Positions 27,082-35,243 of a stretch of 57,154 bases of DNA are shown here, piece after piece (the stretch's first letter is position 1; every line of letters begins with the position of its first letter). The notes beneath the pieces are model-generated. The model had not been told where the DNA came from and did no database searches. It worked only from the letters and a program-made list of their open reading frames with translations. The stretch comes from Kribbella pittospori (GTDB lineage Bacteria; Actinomycetota; Actinomycetes; Propionibacteriales; Kribbellaceae): the NCBI RefSeq assembly GCF_004331465.1, contig NZ_SJKB01000029.1, forward strand, positions 1 to 57,154, in the 5' to 3' direction. Made by a program: the position numbers and the translations under genes.

Positions 27082-27125
27082 CGTTTGCGCGGGTCAAGCC
27101 GTCGAGCTGTTTGATGGGAGTACCT

Positions 27126-27260
27126 GCGGCTTAAAAGGCCGCGCGATGCCCTGGACTCTGCCCTCTTGAGGGCCCGCCAGTGTCGTCCTGAGCCTCTCTG
27201 GCCAACTTGTACAGCGCTGATTGACTCGACTTCGTGTCACGAACCGTGTCACGACGTGCC
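27126..27260. repeat. Attachment-site-like repeat, copy B (diverged)
   Basis: Begins GCGGCTTAAAAGG and has GCGATGCCC, GATTGACTC and a GTGTCACG direct pair (27234-27241, 27246-27253) where copies A and C have TTTCGCACCACG. Order and spacing match the other copies; identity is low. No gene is seen between the epoxide hydrolase and the AlbA_2 gene. Confidence 0.4.
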
Positions 27261-27346
27261 AGATAGTTCACCCGAGTCGAGCCACCTCTTGACAGGCCGT
27301 CAGCGGGCCTCGGTTCGGCAGCCACCAGAAGAAGCCAGCGCGGGCA

Positions 27347-28777
27347 TCACTTGTCCTCGATGACCCACACTGCTCGCGGATCATTCGGAGACTTGCCGGA
27401 CCAGCGAATCAGTCCTTCCTTCTCCAATGCGCGAAGTCGACTCGTCGTCGCCGGACGGCTGAGTCCCATAGCCTCTGCGATGTCTCCAGTGCCGAGCTCG
27501 CGTTCGGAGCTACGCATGAGATCGAGTATTTGCTGGGATCCGGACGGTAGGCGGGCCGCAGTGCGTTCGTCTATCCGGGGGATAGCTCGGAGGTATAGAC
27601 GGACGCTACCCTGCCCCTGCTTGTAGACAGGGTCGGAGAGCCCGACCCGACGCATCTCGTCAAAGATGCGTTTAATGCCCTCGCCGAGCTCCTGCCCGAT
27701 ACGAAGATCGGCGCACACTCGCGCAATCCTCGGGTTACGAGCAAATCGACTGATCTCAAGCGGTCGATCGGGGTTTGCAAGGCCAGGGAAGCGCCCAGGG
27801 CTCTCGATCTCGACACGATCGGGATATATCTCGACGCGGATATGGTCGCCAGCCAGGCTGTACGAGCGATGGATGACGGCATTGACTAGGCCCTCAAGCC
27901 AGGCGTCTTTGGGTACAATCGGTCGCCCCTCGAAGATTCCCTGCTCGGTCAATGAGCGTCGCCGGGGCACCAGGGCCTCTATTACACGGCTTGCCTCTTG
28001 AATAGCCCAGGGAATCGCGCCCTCGATGCGGTGATCCTCGCCCTCCTCGAGGCCGAGGCGCGCGCCCGTCCCTCGCTCCGGGGTGAGGAACCGGATGACG
28101 CGAATGTATGCCTGAGGGAACAAGGTCTGCGGATGCTCATCGAACAGCAGGTACCCCGCGTTCGTGAGCTCGCCTTTCAGAGTTAACAGACTGCGGGCGG
28201 CGAAAAGCTTCGTGGCGCTGAGCTTGGCGCCAGTTTTGTCACGATAATTCTCGACGAGAGTCTGGTCGAGGTCTTCGATGCCTAAATCGGGGACAGGGAA
28301 CCCGTCGTACTGGCTCTGGCCCTTGTCGAACTCCAACTCCTGGCGCTGGGCGAACGTCAACTTCCTAGATTCGTCACCCACGCGGAGGTAACATTCTCCG
28401 CTTTGGGTCTCATGGACTCGTTCACTCGGGTCAACACGGATCACCAGGAGCGTATCGTTCTCGCCTTTGTCGTTGACGCAACGTACTTGCTCAAATCTCG
28501 CACGTACAGGGGGGTTCGTGAAGTCCATCGGAACTTGGCGAAAGGCGTTTAGTCTGCCGGAATAGTCCCGAATCCCATCGACCTTCCCTTTGGAAGCGCC
28601 GATGACCAAGACGCCACCCTCCGCGTTCGCAAGAGCGACTAGCGGGGGCCCGAGATCCTTGGGTGCTATCTTGCTCGACTTGCGGTCGAACCATTGGTCC
28701 TCCTCGAGGGCGAGCACCTTAGGTCCGACCTCCTCGGGAGCGGAGGCTAGCGCTCTGTCGACCTCGTTGGACGTCAT
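27347..28777 (-). CDS. AlbA_2 (Schlafen-type) DNA-binding protein with RecG-like C-terminal and winged helix
   Basis: 476 residues. The N-terminal AlbA_2 domain has EEDQWFDRKSSKIAPKDLGPPLVALANAEGGVLVIG. The middle has the HATPase_c_4-like block LEGLVNAVIHRSYSLAGDHIRVEIYPDRVEIESPG, and the end is a winged helix (TGDIAEAMGLSRPATTSRLRALEKEGLI). Proteins of this layout act as transcription regulators or in phage defence. Repeats overlapping its promoter suggest autoregulation. The ATG has no Shine-Dalgarno and lies about seven bases after a -10-like box, so the message may be leaderless. Confidence 0.8.
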   Translation of the reverse strand: MTSNEVDRALASAPEEVGPKVLALEEDQWFDRKSSKIAPKDLGPPLVALANAEGGVLVIGASKGKVDGIRDYSGRLNAFRQVPMDFTNPPVRARFEQVRCVNDKGENDTLLVIRVDPSERVHETQSGECYLRVGDESRKLTFAQRQELEFDKGQSQYDGFPVPDLGIEDLDQTLVENYRDKTGAKLSATKLFAARSLLTLKGELTNAGYLLFDEHPQTLFPQAYIRVIRFLTPERGTGARLGLEEGEDHRIEGAIPWAIQEASRVIEALVPRRRSLTEQGIFEGRPIVPKDAWLEGLVNAVIHRSYSLAGDHIRVEIYPDRVEIESPGRFPGLANPDRPLEISRFARNPRIARVCADLRIGQELGEGIKRIFDEMRRVGLSDPVYKQGQGSVRLYLRAIPRIDERTAARLPSGSQQILDLMRSSERELGTGDIAEAMGLSRPATTSRLRALEKEGLIRWSGKSPNDPRAVWVIEDK

Positions 28778-28783
28778 GAAGCT

Positions 28784-28817
28784 ACTCTAAAGATCTTCTA
28801 GTAGGTTTCAAGTAGGT
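28784..28817 (-). promoter_or_regulatory. Promoter with overlapping 11-bp-spaced AGTAGGT repeats
   Basis: On the minus strand TTGAAA (28806-28811) and TAGAGT (28784-28789), 16 bases apart, form a sigma-70-like promoter just ahead of the AlbA_2 gene start. AGTAGGT occurs at 28800-28806 and 28811-28817, one helical turn apart and over the -35. A further pair lies at 28898-28904 (AGTAGGT) and 28909-28913 (AGTAA). Confidence 0.55.
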
Positions 28818-29245
28818 GCCCCGGGCATCCAACAGCGTTTAAACGCGCTGGTCAGAGGCACTCTCCGCGGTCGCCAGCTACTCGGAAGCATGTTGCAAGT
28901 AGGTTTCTAGTAACGGAGAGATAACGGCGATAGCTGCCGGTGGAGCGTCAGCAGGCGCATCGATCAGGGCCTAACTGTGAGGCTCACGTAGGGCTAGCCA
29001 GCGCGGCGCGAAACATCGAGCTGGTCACCCGACCCGTCGCAGAGCATCGCTCCGTCTGCTCGCCAAACCACAGCCGGAGCGATCTGGACGACTCAGCTGC
29101 TAGCGCCAGACCAGATCCCTGCCAGCTTCCGACAACCCCCGCGGCCAGCGATAGTTGCACCGAAGGCGCTCCTGCCGCTTGCGGTCCACAAGCAGGCGTG
29201 AGGGAGAGGGAGCGGGCCCCGCCGGCGATACTCCACAATTAAGGC
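28818..29245. other. Long divergent intergenic region
   Basis: About 430 bases between the AlbA_2 gene and the next rightward gene. The second AGTAGGT repeat pair lies at 28898-28913. I see no other gene, hairpin or repeat that I can support. Confidence 0.4.
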
Positions 29246-29977
29246 GTGGAGCACTCTGTCAATTCTTCCGTCATCGGTCGTCTACTCGAGGAAGTCTCCT
29301 GGGACGGAGTCAACGTCAGGGCTTATCGCGACGGCGGCCGCGGTCGCGGGAACGTCCTGACGGCTGAAGTGCTTTGCCCGTTGTCGTTCCTACCTCGGGA
29401 CAGATTCCTCGGAGAGATTCTCAGGCTCGCTCACGGGCCGGGAGATGTCTGCGCTCGCGTCGCCGCTGAGATGGAGGACGCAGACGTCACGCTGCTACCA
29501 GATGAGCTGGTGCTTCGGCCACACGAAATCAAGGTCCAGCTAGACGCTCAGTTCATCTCGCCCAATTGCTACGTCATGGTCGAAGCCAAGCGCATACGTC
29601 GCTCGTCGTTCCAGGCCGAACAGCTCGCACGCGAGTACCTGGCGCTCTTGACCGCGGCAGGGGAGAAGCTGCCGGTGCTGTTCTTGATCCTTCCTGGCCC
29701 GCCGCCCCTTGCGGTTAGGGGCCACGGACGGATGGGCATCCACGAGGCCGTCTCGCTGCGCTTGGACGACGTGCTCGCGAAAACCGGTGGCGAAGCTGGG
29801 TCCTTCGAGTCGCTTGCTGCCCGAATCCCCGACGTCCTCGCCTGGGTGACGTGGGACGAGATCCGGACCCTCGTCGGCGGCGGGAGAGACGCGTTTAGGG
29901 GCGCGCGTGCCGGACTGGGCCGCACGGTGGAAAGGCTGTGCGACGCAGTAACCACGGCCATCGATTGGCACTCGTAG
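29246..29977 (+). CDS. Uncharacterised protein with PD-(D/E)XK-like core
   Basis: 243 residues from GTG. Residues about 95-135 read VQLDAQFISPNCYVMVEAKRIRR followed by a QAEQLAREYLALL helix, a plausible D...ExK nuclease core. The rest is unfamiliar. CACAAT lies 7-12 bases before the GTG and no strong ribosome site is seen, so translation may be leaderless as for its divergent neighbour. It ends just before repeat copy C, and its neighbours suggest a role in defence. Confidence 0.55.
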   Translation: MEHSVNSSVIGRLLEEVSWDGVNVRAYRDGGRGRGNVLTAEVLCPLSFLPRDRFLGEILRLAHGPGDVCARVAAEMEDADVTLLPDELVLRPHEIKVQLDAQFISPNCYVMVEAKRIRRSSFQAEQLAREYLALLTAAGEKLPVLFLILPGPPPLAVRGHGRMGIHEAVSLRLDDVLAKTGGEAGSFESLAARIPDVLAWVTWDEIRTLVGGGRDAFRGARAGLGRTVERLCDAVTTAIDWHS

Positions 29978-29982
29978 CGCCA

Positions 29983-30114
29983 GCGGATCTAAAAGGGGCA
30001 ATGATGCCCTCGCAACCAGCCTCTCCAGGCGTCAGAAGGTCGGGTGCCAAGGGATTCTGACCCCGCCAATTGACTCTGGCAGACGCGATTTCGCACCACG
30101 TTTCATCCCACGGC
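29983..30114. repeat. Attachment-site-like repeat, copy C
   Basis: Starts GCGGATCTAAAAGGGGCAATGAT and ends with GATTTCGCACCACGTTT and CCCACGGC, matching copy A at both ends over about 130 bases. It lacks the tRNA T-arm. It closes the interval that begins at 24128. Confidence 0.65.
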
Positions 30115-30118
30115 GTAG

Positions 30119-30970
30119 CTAACCCTCGAACTCGTCCGAGTCGATGTACAGGTCCCGATGCTGGGCGAAGTATTCACGGAACGAGGCGTCATCCCACACC
30201 GCCGACACGAGCTCTGGCTCCGGGCCCACAGTGGCTACTCCTCGCGGCTCACTGAACGTGAGGAGGCTCAACAGGTAGTCGAAGTTGTGCTGAACCAATG
30301 CGGCGTCTGACGACCACAAGCCGAACTCCACATGACGCCGAGAATTGGCCGACCAGTTGGCCGAGCCCATCCAGGTGACCTTGGGATGGAACGTCAAGAT
30401 GTCACCCGCGAACATTTCGTCATCCTCGTAATACGTGGTCACTCCGAGCACGAGCATCTTGGAGTGGAGCATAGGCCGCTTCTCGCCCATCGCCTGCTGC
30501 CAGCCGACGACCCGTACTGGTCCAAGCTCGACGGGGTCGAGCTTGCCGCTGTGCGGGGTGATGGTGGGCGCGTTGCCGTTCTCGTCAGGCAATGTCAGTT
30601 CCTCGAAGCCCGGCAGGTACCAGCTCGATAAGGCTTTACCGTATCGGGCAAGCTTCCGTACTGCGGCGTAGTCGGGCTGCTGCTTGTCGACAATGACGCA
30701 GCACTGTTCAAGCTCAGTGAGCGTGTCGACCACTCGATCGTCAGTCAGCCACGGCACACAACCGATGCCAGCAGGCCGTGGCTCCAGCCTGCGCGAGTAG
30801 TCCTGGCTGCTCGTTGCGACGTGCTTCTCGATGCCGGCGACAAGGTCATCCAGCACCCCGGAGCCGTGAACGACTGTGCCGTGTGCCCAGTCGTGGGGAC
30901 GGGAGACAAGCAGGTGCTCATAATCGCCGAGTGGCCGGTAGTCCATGAGCACAGCCTGCCAGGCTCCCAC
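30119..30970 (-). CDS. Phospholipase D-like domain protein
   Basis: 283 residues. The C-terminal half has MLHSKMLVLG (HxK) followed, after about 35 residues, by VTWMGSANWSANSRRHVEFGLW, the PLDc_2 signature found in PLD-family nucleases and phospholipases. Only one HKD half is seen, so the enzyme may dimerise. The frame is open further upstream without a start codon; GTG 30970 or ATG 30946 may be the start. The gene 270 bases upstream encodes a zinc-ribbon-like protein on the same strand and could be a partner. Confidence 0.7.
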   Translation of the reverse strand: MGAWQAVLMDYRPLGDYEHLLVSRPHDWAHGTVVHGSGVLDDLVAGIEKHVATSSQDYSRRLEPRPAGIGCVPWLTDDRVVDTLTELEQCCVIVDKQQPDYAAVRKLARYGKALSSWYLPGFEELTLPDENGNAPTITPHSGKLDPVELGPVRVVGWQQAMGEKRPMLHSKMLVLGVTTYYEDDEMFAGDILTFHPKVTWMGSANWSANSRRHVEFGLWSSDAALVQHNFDYLLSLLTFSEPRGVATVGPEPELVSAVWDDASFREYFAQHRDLYIDSDEFEG

Positions 30971-31239
30971 CCCGAGAGGAATCGGGATTACGCCGTCGGT
31001 GGTCGGGCCACAATAGGACTCGAGCTCGACGCAGGGAGCATGAGTCCGACGGCCGTTGCCGCAATGGCCTACTTCAGGCTCCGAGGGTTCGGATTACAAC
31101 CCGGTCGGCTCACTCTGCCACCTGTGCTTGACTCTGTTTGGCCCACGGCCGGCCCCACGGCGGTGGCCGATTCCCGAGCCGTACTGGCCGGAGCGCCGGT
31201 GGTGCGTGGCCCCAGCCACCTAATGGCCAGTGACGAGGT

Positions 31240-32004
31240 CTACGCAGCAGGCAAGACGGCCGTCAGGTGTCGGCCCATGCCTAGCAGGAGCTCGTGTGCG
31301 GGGAGCCTGGGTTCTGTGCGGCGGCCGCCCCAACGGCGGCTGGAGCCATATGGGCAAGTTGGAATACGAAGATGCCCATCAGTAGTCACGAGGACCGAGG
31401 CCGGGGTGTAAACGAAGTCGCCCGGGGGTGGCGAAGACTCATGGACCAGAACGTCATCGAAGGTCCAGCCGAGGGCATGCACAGTCCTGTAGGTAGCCGG
31501 CCGCGCCGCTCGAAAGAATCCCTGTTCCCTCCCCGGATCGACCTGCTCCTGCCACTGAATGGGACTGGCGGCGACGCCATACACGGACGCGCGGGCTGGC
31601 CATTGTTGGGCCACTACTTTGAGCTCCTGAGGGAGCGGGAAGTCAGACAGCATCGCCTCAGCTGCCGCGTACTCGCTGACGCCCCATATCCGATGCTGCG
31701 CGAACCGAAATACCGGGTCGTCTGACCAACTCGTTCGGATGAATCGGCTGGTCGCAGTGTCCGCATCCTTGCGGCGGCACTCGTGACACAGGAGACCCGA
31801 CCCGGACCAGTAGCCCAGGCCGTCGGCTTCCGCGAGCAGCGGGGGAACATCGGACCTGAGCCGATTCCTCCATTCCTCGGTCCATCCGGCGGGCATGTAG
31901 CCGCGCGCGACTCTGGATTCATCCGGGATGTGACCACTGCAACGAGGGACATCACAACGAAGGCAGCGCCCAGCTGCTGCGTACCCGCACGAACACGTGA
32001 TCAT
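31240..32004 (-). CDS. Hypothetical protein with N-terminal zinc-ribbon-like cysteines
   Basis: 254 residues starting MITCSCGYAAAGRCLRCDVPRCSGH, which gives CxC, CxxC and C/H spacing typical of a zinc finger. A second CHEC motif lies near residue 72. The remainder is not recognised. It precedes the PLD-like gene on the same strand, with 269 non-coding bases between them. The pair may be one system; no function can be assigned. Confidence 0.55.
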   Translation of the reverse strand: MITCSCGYAAAGRCLRCDVPRCSGHIPDESRVARGYMPAGWTEEWRNRLRSDVPPLLAEADGLGYWSGSGLLCHECRRKDADTATSRFIRTSWSDDPVFRFAQHRIWGVSEYAAAEAMLSDFPLPQELKVVAQQWPARASVYGVAASPIQWQEQVDPGREQGFFRAARPATYRTVHALGWTFDDVLVHESSPPPGDFVYTPASVLVTTDGHLRIPTCPYGSSRRWGGRRTEPRLPAHELLLGMGRHLTAVLPAA

Positions 32005-32296
32005 CTGAACCGGCCCCCACCGTGTCAACGCATCTCAGCGACTCCGCCCCACCCTGAGGCCGCAGCGATTGGCTGCTGGCGTCTCATCTGAATATCGTCG
32101 GCCAGGCAAGTCCGTTACTAGCGGCGGACTAGAAGGCCGCCGGACCACGTCAATGGTGGCCGATTTGACCCTCTGGAGCAGCTCTGAGTTCGGCTCTTGT
32201 CGATTGCAGCAACTCTGATATTCGCCAATTCGTTCCACAAAGTGGTCCACAGAAGCCAAGGATCCGATGTCGAGCTGGGCTGGGGGTGACAGGTGC

Positions 32297-32489
32297 TTAC
32301 CCGACCCGGCCGGCGTGGATCACGACCACGGTGACGATGGCGTCGTACAGGACGCGGTAGCCCTGGGCGAGGATTGTAGGCGAGGAGGTCGACCGCAGTG
32401 AGGAGCTGTTCCAATCCTGCTGGGTCGTCTTTGAGGAAACCCGCCGCTTGATCGAGCGCGCGTTCGCTCCAGATGACTTCGTATGTCAC
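32297..32489 (-). pseudogene. RelE/ParE-type toxin remnant
   Basis: MTYEVIWSERALDQAAGFLKDD and VDLLAYNPRP match the start of RelE/ParE toxins. A shift of one frame then gives GYRVLYDAIVTVVVIHAGRVG and a stop, the family's C-terminus. About 15 residues in the middle and one frame are missing, so this is a decayed toxin gene. It overlaps the antitoxin-like frame upstream, as in an intact relBE operon. Confidence 0.65.
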
Positions 32490-32620
32490 GCCTCAGTCAG
32501 GCCCAGCCGTTCGCGAACGTCCCGGTTCGGGACGGTCCGGAGCGTCCCGGCCAGCTGCTCGGCGCGGTATTGGGCGACGGCGAGGTCGTCTTCGAGGTCG
32601 CAGCCAGGCACAGTGTGCTT
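32486..32620 (-). pseudogene. Antitoxin remnant
   Basis: Only the last ~35 residues look real: DLEDDLAVAQYRAEQLAG and RDVRERLGLTEA, like the C-terminus of Phd/RelB antitoxins. The stop overlaps the toxin ATG. The upstream part of the frame is low-complexity and the start is lost. Confidence 0.4.
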
Positions 32621-32944
32621 CGCGCCCGCGCTGGTGCGTGGTGCGGTTCGAGTGCACCGGCCCCGGACAACGGCGACCTTGAGATCGATGGTCAGGCCTG
32701 CGCGAGGCCTTCCGGTGCCGGTCGCCACATCCGAAGAAGGACACCAACGGTTTGGACGTTCGGGGGCTACCTGACGGCCGGCGTCAGAAGGACCTCTGGC
32801 CGTTCGAGTTGGTCGGCTCGTCGGTCCTGTGATCGTGCAGTGCCCGGTACAACACGCTGGCTGGTTGCAGCCTGCCACCGCGTCGCCTCGGTCCTGTCGC
32901 CGCGCTGATCCGCGTGCACGCAACCTCACGGTACTGTCTGCACC

Positions 32945-33703
32945 GTGAATGAAGGTCTTGCCCATGAACGCCTTGCTGGCGTGCTTGAGGTGATTGACCG
33001 CTGGGGCGAGCTGTACGACAGGCGGTGGGGCAAGCGAAGGCTGCCCGAGCAGCCCGCGCTCGCTGAACAGGTGGACGAAGGCCTAGACATCGTTCGTGCG
33101 AGGGTGAAGCTTGCCCACGATGTCATTGCCGCGATGGGCGAGACCAAGCTAGCGGAGAGAGTCACCGAGCACGAGGAAGGGCTGTACGGAGGTCACCCCT
33201 TCACACAGGCACGCGTTGCGATTGTCGAGGCGATCGCCATCCTGGCCCAGCGGGAGGAACTGGCCGACATTATCGGACCGGTCGGCCCACGACTCTCGGC
33301 TTCTGAGCTGCATCCGATAATCTGGGGTGCTGCCGCCCGGCTGTGGGACGATCGGCACTTCCGTGCGGCAGTACAAACTGCCGCGGCTGCGCTCGAAGGA
33401 CTGTTGCAGGGCGTGGCTGGCCCGGGCGTGTCGGGCGAGAATCTCGCTCTCCTGTTCTCCGCGAAGGATCCGACACCAGGATCACCCCGACTCCGTCTTC
33501 GCGGGGTCGATCCGGCTTCGAAGACTTGGACATCAGGTCATGAAGGTGCTGCCGCGTTGGTTCGCGGCGCGTTCATGGGTGTTCGCAACCTCGTCTCTCA
33601 TCCCGGGTGGCCCGACCCGAGTCCTAGCGAGGCTCTCGAGATGCTCGCCGTGCTGAGCTACGTTGCGCGCCTGGTTGTTCTTTCCGACGCCTTGAGTCAA
33701 TGA
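32945..33703 (+). CDS. TIGR02391 (Ymh) family protein
   Basis: 252 residues. The C-terminal half has the family pattern: LHPIIWGAAARLWDDRHFRAAV, then LEGLLQ, a region ending EGAAALVRGAFMGVRNLVSHPG and EALEMLAVLSYVARLV. The family is uncharacterised and often found near restriction or abortive-infection genes; its all-helical end recalls HEPN-like domains. The GTG start lies a few bases after TACTGT, so a leaderless message is possible. Confidence 0.7.
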   Translation: MNEGLAHERLAGVLEVIDRWGELYDRRWGKRRLPEQPALAEQVDEGLDIVRARVKLAHDVIAAMGETKLAERVTEHEEGLYGGHPFTQARVAIVEAIAILAQREELADIIGPVGPRLSASELHPIIWGAAARLWDDRHFRAAVQTAAAALEGLLQGVAGPGVSGENLALLFSAKDPTPGSPRLRLRGVDPASKTWTSGHEGAAALVRGAFMGVRNLVSHPGWPDPSPSEALEMLAVLSYVARLVVLSDALSQ

Positions 33704-33877
33704 GTGGCTCTGCCCGCCGTCCGGGATGTCGACCTTCGGTTGAGGAAACCCAGCAGACCGCTCCGCGTTTCGCCTTATAAATAAGGGAATCGCCAGCTAG
33801 TCGCCGAGTTTGAGTGTGCCGGTAGGACCACCGTGACTATGCCTGATTCGACCTGATCTGTGGTCGCCAGGTTGGCT

Positions 33878-34456
33878 TCACGGGCGCGACTCCGGCCATA
33901 GGCGAGGTGGCCAACCGGGTTCGGGAAAGTAGTCCCAGAGATTCAGCACCCGCCAGCCAGCCTCAACGTCATACCGCATCAGGAACTGGTACATAACTGA
34001 GGTCGCGCCAGGCTCGAAAACCTTCAAGCCAGGAGGGAAGAAGGTAACCGCTTCAATGTCTGGTCCGTAGAGGCGGGTCGCTGTCCCGGTGCCCCACGAC
34101 CTGAGGTCGTCCCAGGTCGAGTGGAGGTCGCGCAGTTGCACGCGCTCCATGTGACGCCATAGTGGATGGCTCGGCTGGTCAGCGATGATCGCCGCTGTAA
34201 CTTCGTCTACATGCCAGCCGCTGGCCGCCACGTCAGAACGATTGTTGTACAGCCAGTGCTGAGACAGGCACTGGCGAAGAAGAGGGTCGACCAGCGGCCA
34301 TGCATGCGTCAGGCTCTTCTCACCCCAGATCTGCTCAACGAATTCGCGCGCTGGCCTGGCAACGTCCCAGAGTGAGGCAAGACGATGCTGCTCCTCAGGA
34401 GGCTGACGTCCCCACCACTCACGAAGCTCGTCGGGATCCTCGGGCGGCAAAGACAC
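33878..34456 (-). CDS. Hypothetical protein
   Basis: 192 residues from GTG with a strong GGAGGAATAA ribosome site. Rich in tryptophan and acidic residues: DPDELREWWGRQPPEEQHRLASLWDVARP near the start, and YDVEAGWRVLNLWDYFPEPGW at the end. I do not recognise a named family. It is monocistronic as far as I can see. Confidence 0.6.
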   Translation of the reverse strand: MSLPPEDPDELREWWGRQPPEEQHRLASLWDVARPAREFVEQIWGEKSLTHAWPLVDPLLRQCLSQHWLYNNRSDVAASGWHVDEVTAAIIADQPSHPLWRHMERVQLRDLHSTWDDLRSWGTGTATRLYGPDIEAVTFFPPGLKVFEPGATSVMYQFLMRYDVEAGWRVLNLWDYFPEPGWPPRLWPESRP

Positions 34457-34484
34457 TTATTCCTCCGATAGAACAGTGCTGGAC

Positions 34485-34586
34485 TCAGCCTGGCACTGCG
34501 GCGACAGCCGCGACATTCGTTAGAAGGCCGCTGATGACCGACGCAGTGGCGGAGCCAATGGCGTAGAACTTTTGTCCAACGGTCAT
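34485..34586 (-). CDS. 33-residue hydrophobic peptide with a strong ribosome site
   Basis: Starts MTVGQKFYAIGSATASV and ends in a hydrophobic, alanine/valine-rich tail. AAAGGAGGTCACT precedes the ATG, one of the best ribosome sites in the window. The frame is open upstream to 34712 (75 residues with a leading membrane segment), but the ribosome site decides for the short form. It could be a membrane peptide toxin, leader peptide or peptide antimicrobial; no homologue is known to me. Confidence 0.5.
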   Translation of the reverse strand: MTVGQKFYAIGSATASVISGLLTNVAAVAAVPG

Positions 34587-34790
34587 AGTGACCTCCTTTC
34601 GGCCGGTCCCTTCGCAATGCATCGTGCGCTGAAGGAGTGCGTTCGAAATTAGGTTGAAAATGACTGCAAGGATAAGTAGCGCCACTGCCAGCACCCGGGT
34701 TACCGGGCTCAATCCAGCAGAGAGAGTTTGCCAGGATGCTCACACAGAGTCAATAGATTTGGAGATGCGCCGTGCGACGGCACAGGGCAG

Positions 34791-35234
34791 CTAGCCGCTG
34801 CCGTACATGCCCCTCGTGATGACCTGAGCCGTCACGTCCGTGAGGATGTCCCGGCCGACACCGCCAACCGCTTCGGCGGCTCGGCGGAGTTTGCCCTTCT
34901 TGGCCTCGTCGGGCTCGTTATCCGCCGCATCGTTCAGAGCGGCAACGATCCGGTCTGCCAAGTTCTCCGGAGTCGGCCAAGCACCGACAACTCGCCTAGC
35001 GTGACCTGTCGGTGTCCCAACACCTAAGATTCGACCCGTGAGCACTTTCTGAAACTTCGTGATCAGTGGCGGTTCTTCCTGGGCCAGCGCACGAAGTGCA
35101 CGCTGAACCGTCTCGTCGTCAAAGCCGAGCGCCTCGCAAATCTCCGATGGATCTGGTGTATTGCCGGTCTCGTCGTGGACGCGGACGATGTTCTCGAGTA
35201 CTGGGAGGTCTCGGGCTTCCCAAGTTGATTCCAT
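34791..35234 (-). CDS. Hypothetical protein with winged-helix-like N-terminus
   Basis: 147 residues. The first 60 (LPVLENIVRVHDETG, PSEICEALGFDDETVQRALRALAQE) look like a winged helix. GHARRVVGAWPTPENLADRIVAALNDAADNEPDE is a block I associate with small actinobacterial hypothetical proteins of unknown function. It follows the Ymh-like gene by nine bases on the same strand, so the two form an operon. Confidence 0.65.
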   Translation of the reverse strand: MESTWEARDLPVLENIVRVHDETGNTPDPSEICEALGFDDETVQRALRALAQEEPPLITKFQKVLTGRILGVGTPTGHARRVVGAWPTPENLADRIVAALNDAADNEPDEAKKGKLRRAAEAVGGVGRDILTDVTAQVITRGMYGSG

Positions 35235-35243
35235 GTCTCGGCC

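Noticed and set aside
27161..27346. Short open frames between the epoxide hydrolase and the AlbA_2 gene
   Set aside because: They cover decayed IS and att-like DNA and have no start signals or family likeness.
30821..31411. A 196-codon plus-strand frame across the gap between the PLD-like and zinc-ribbon genes
   Set aside because: It overlaps both genes antisense, has no ribosome site or family pattern, and its residues look random.
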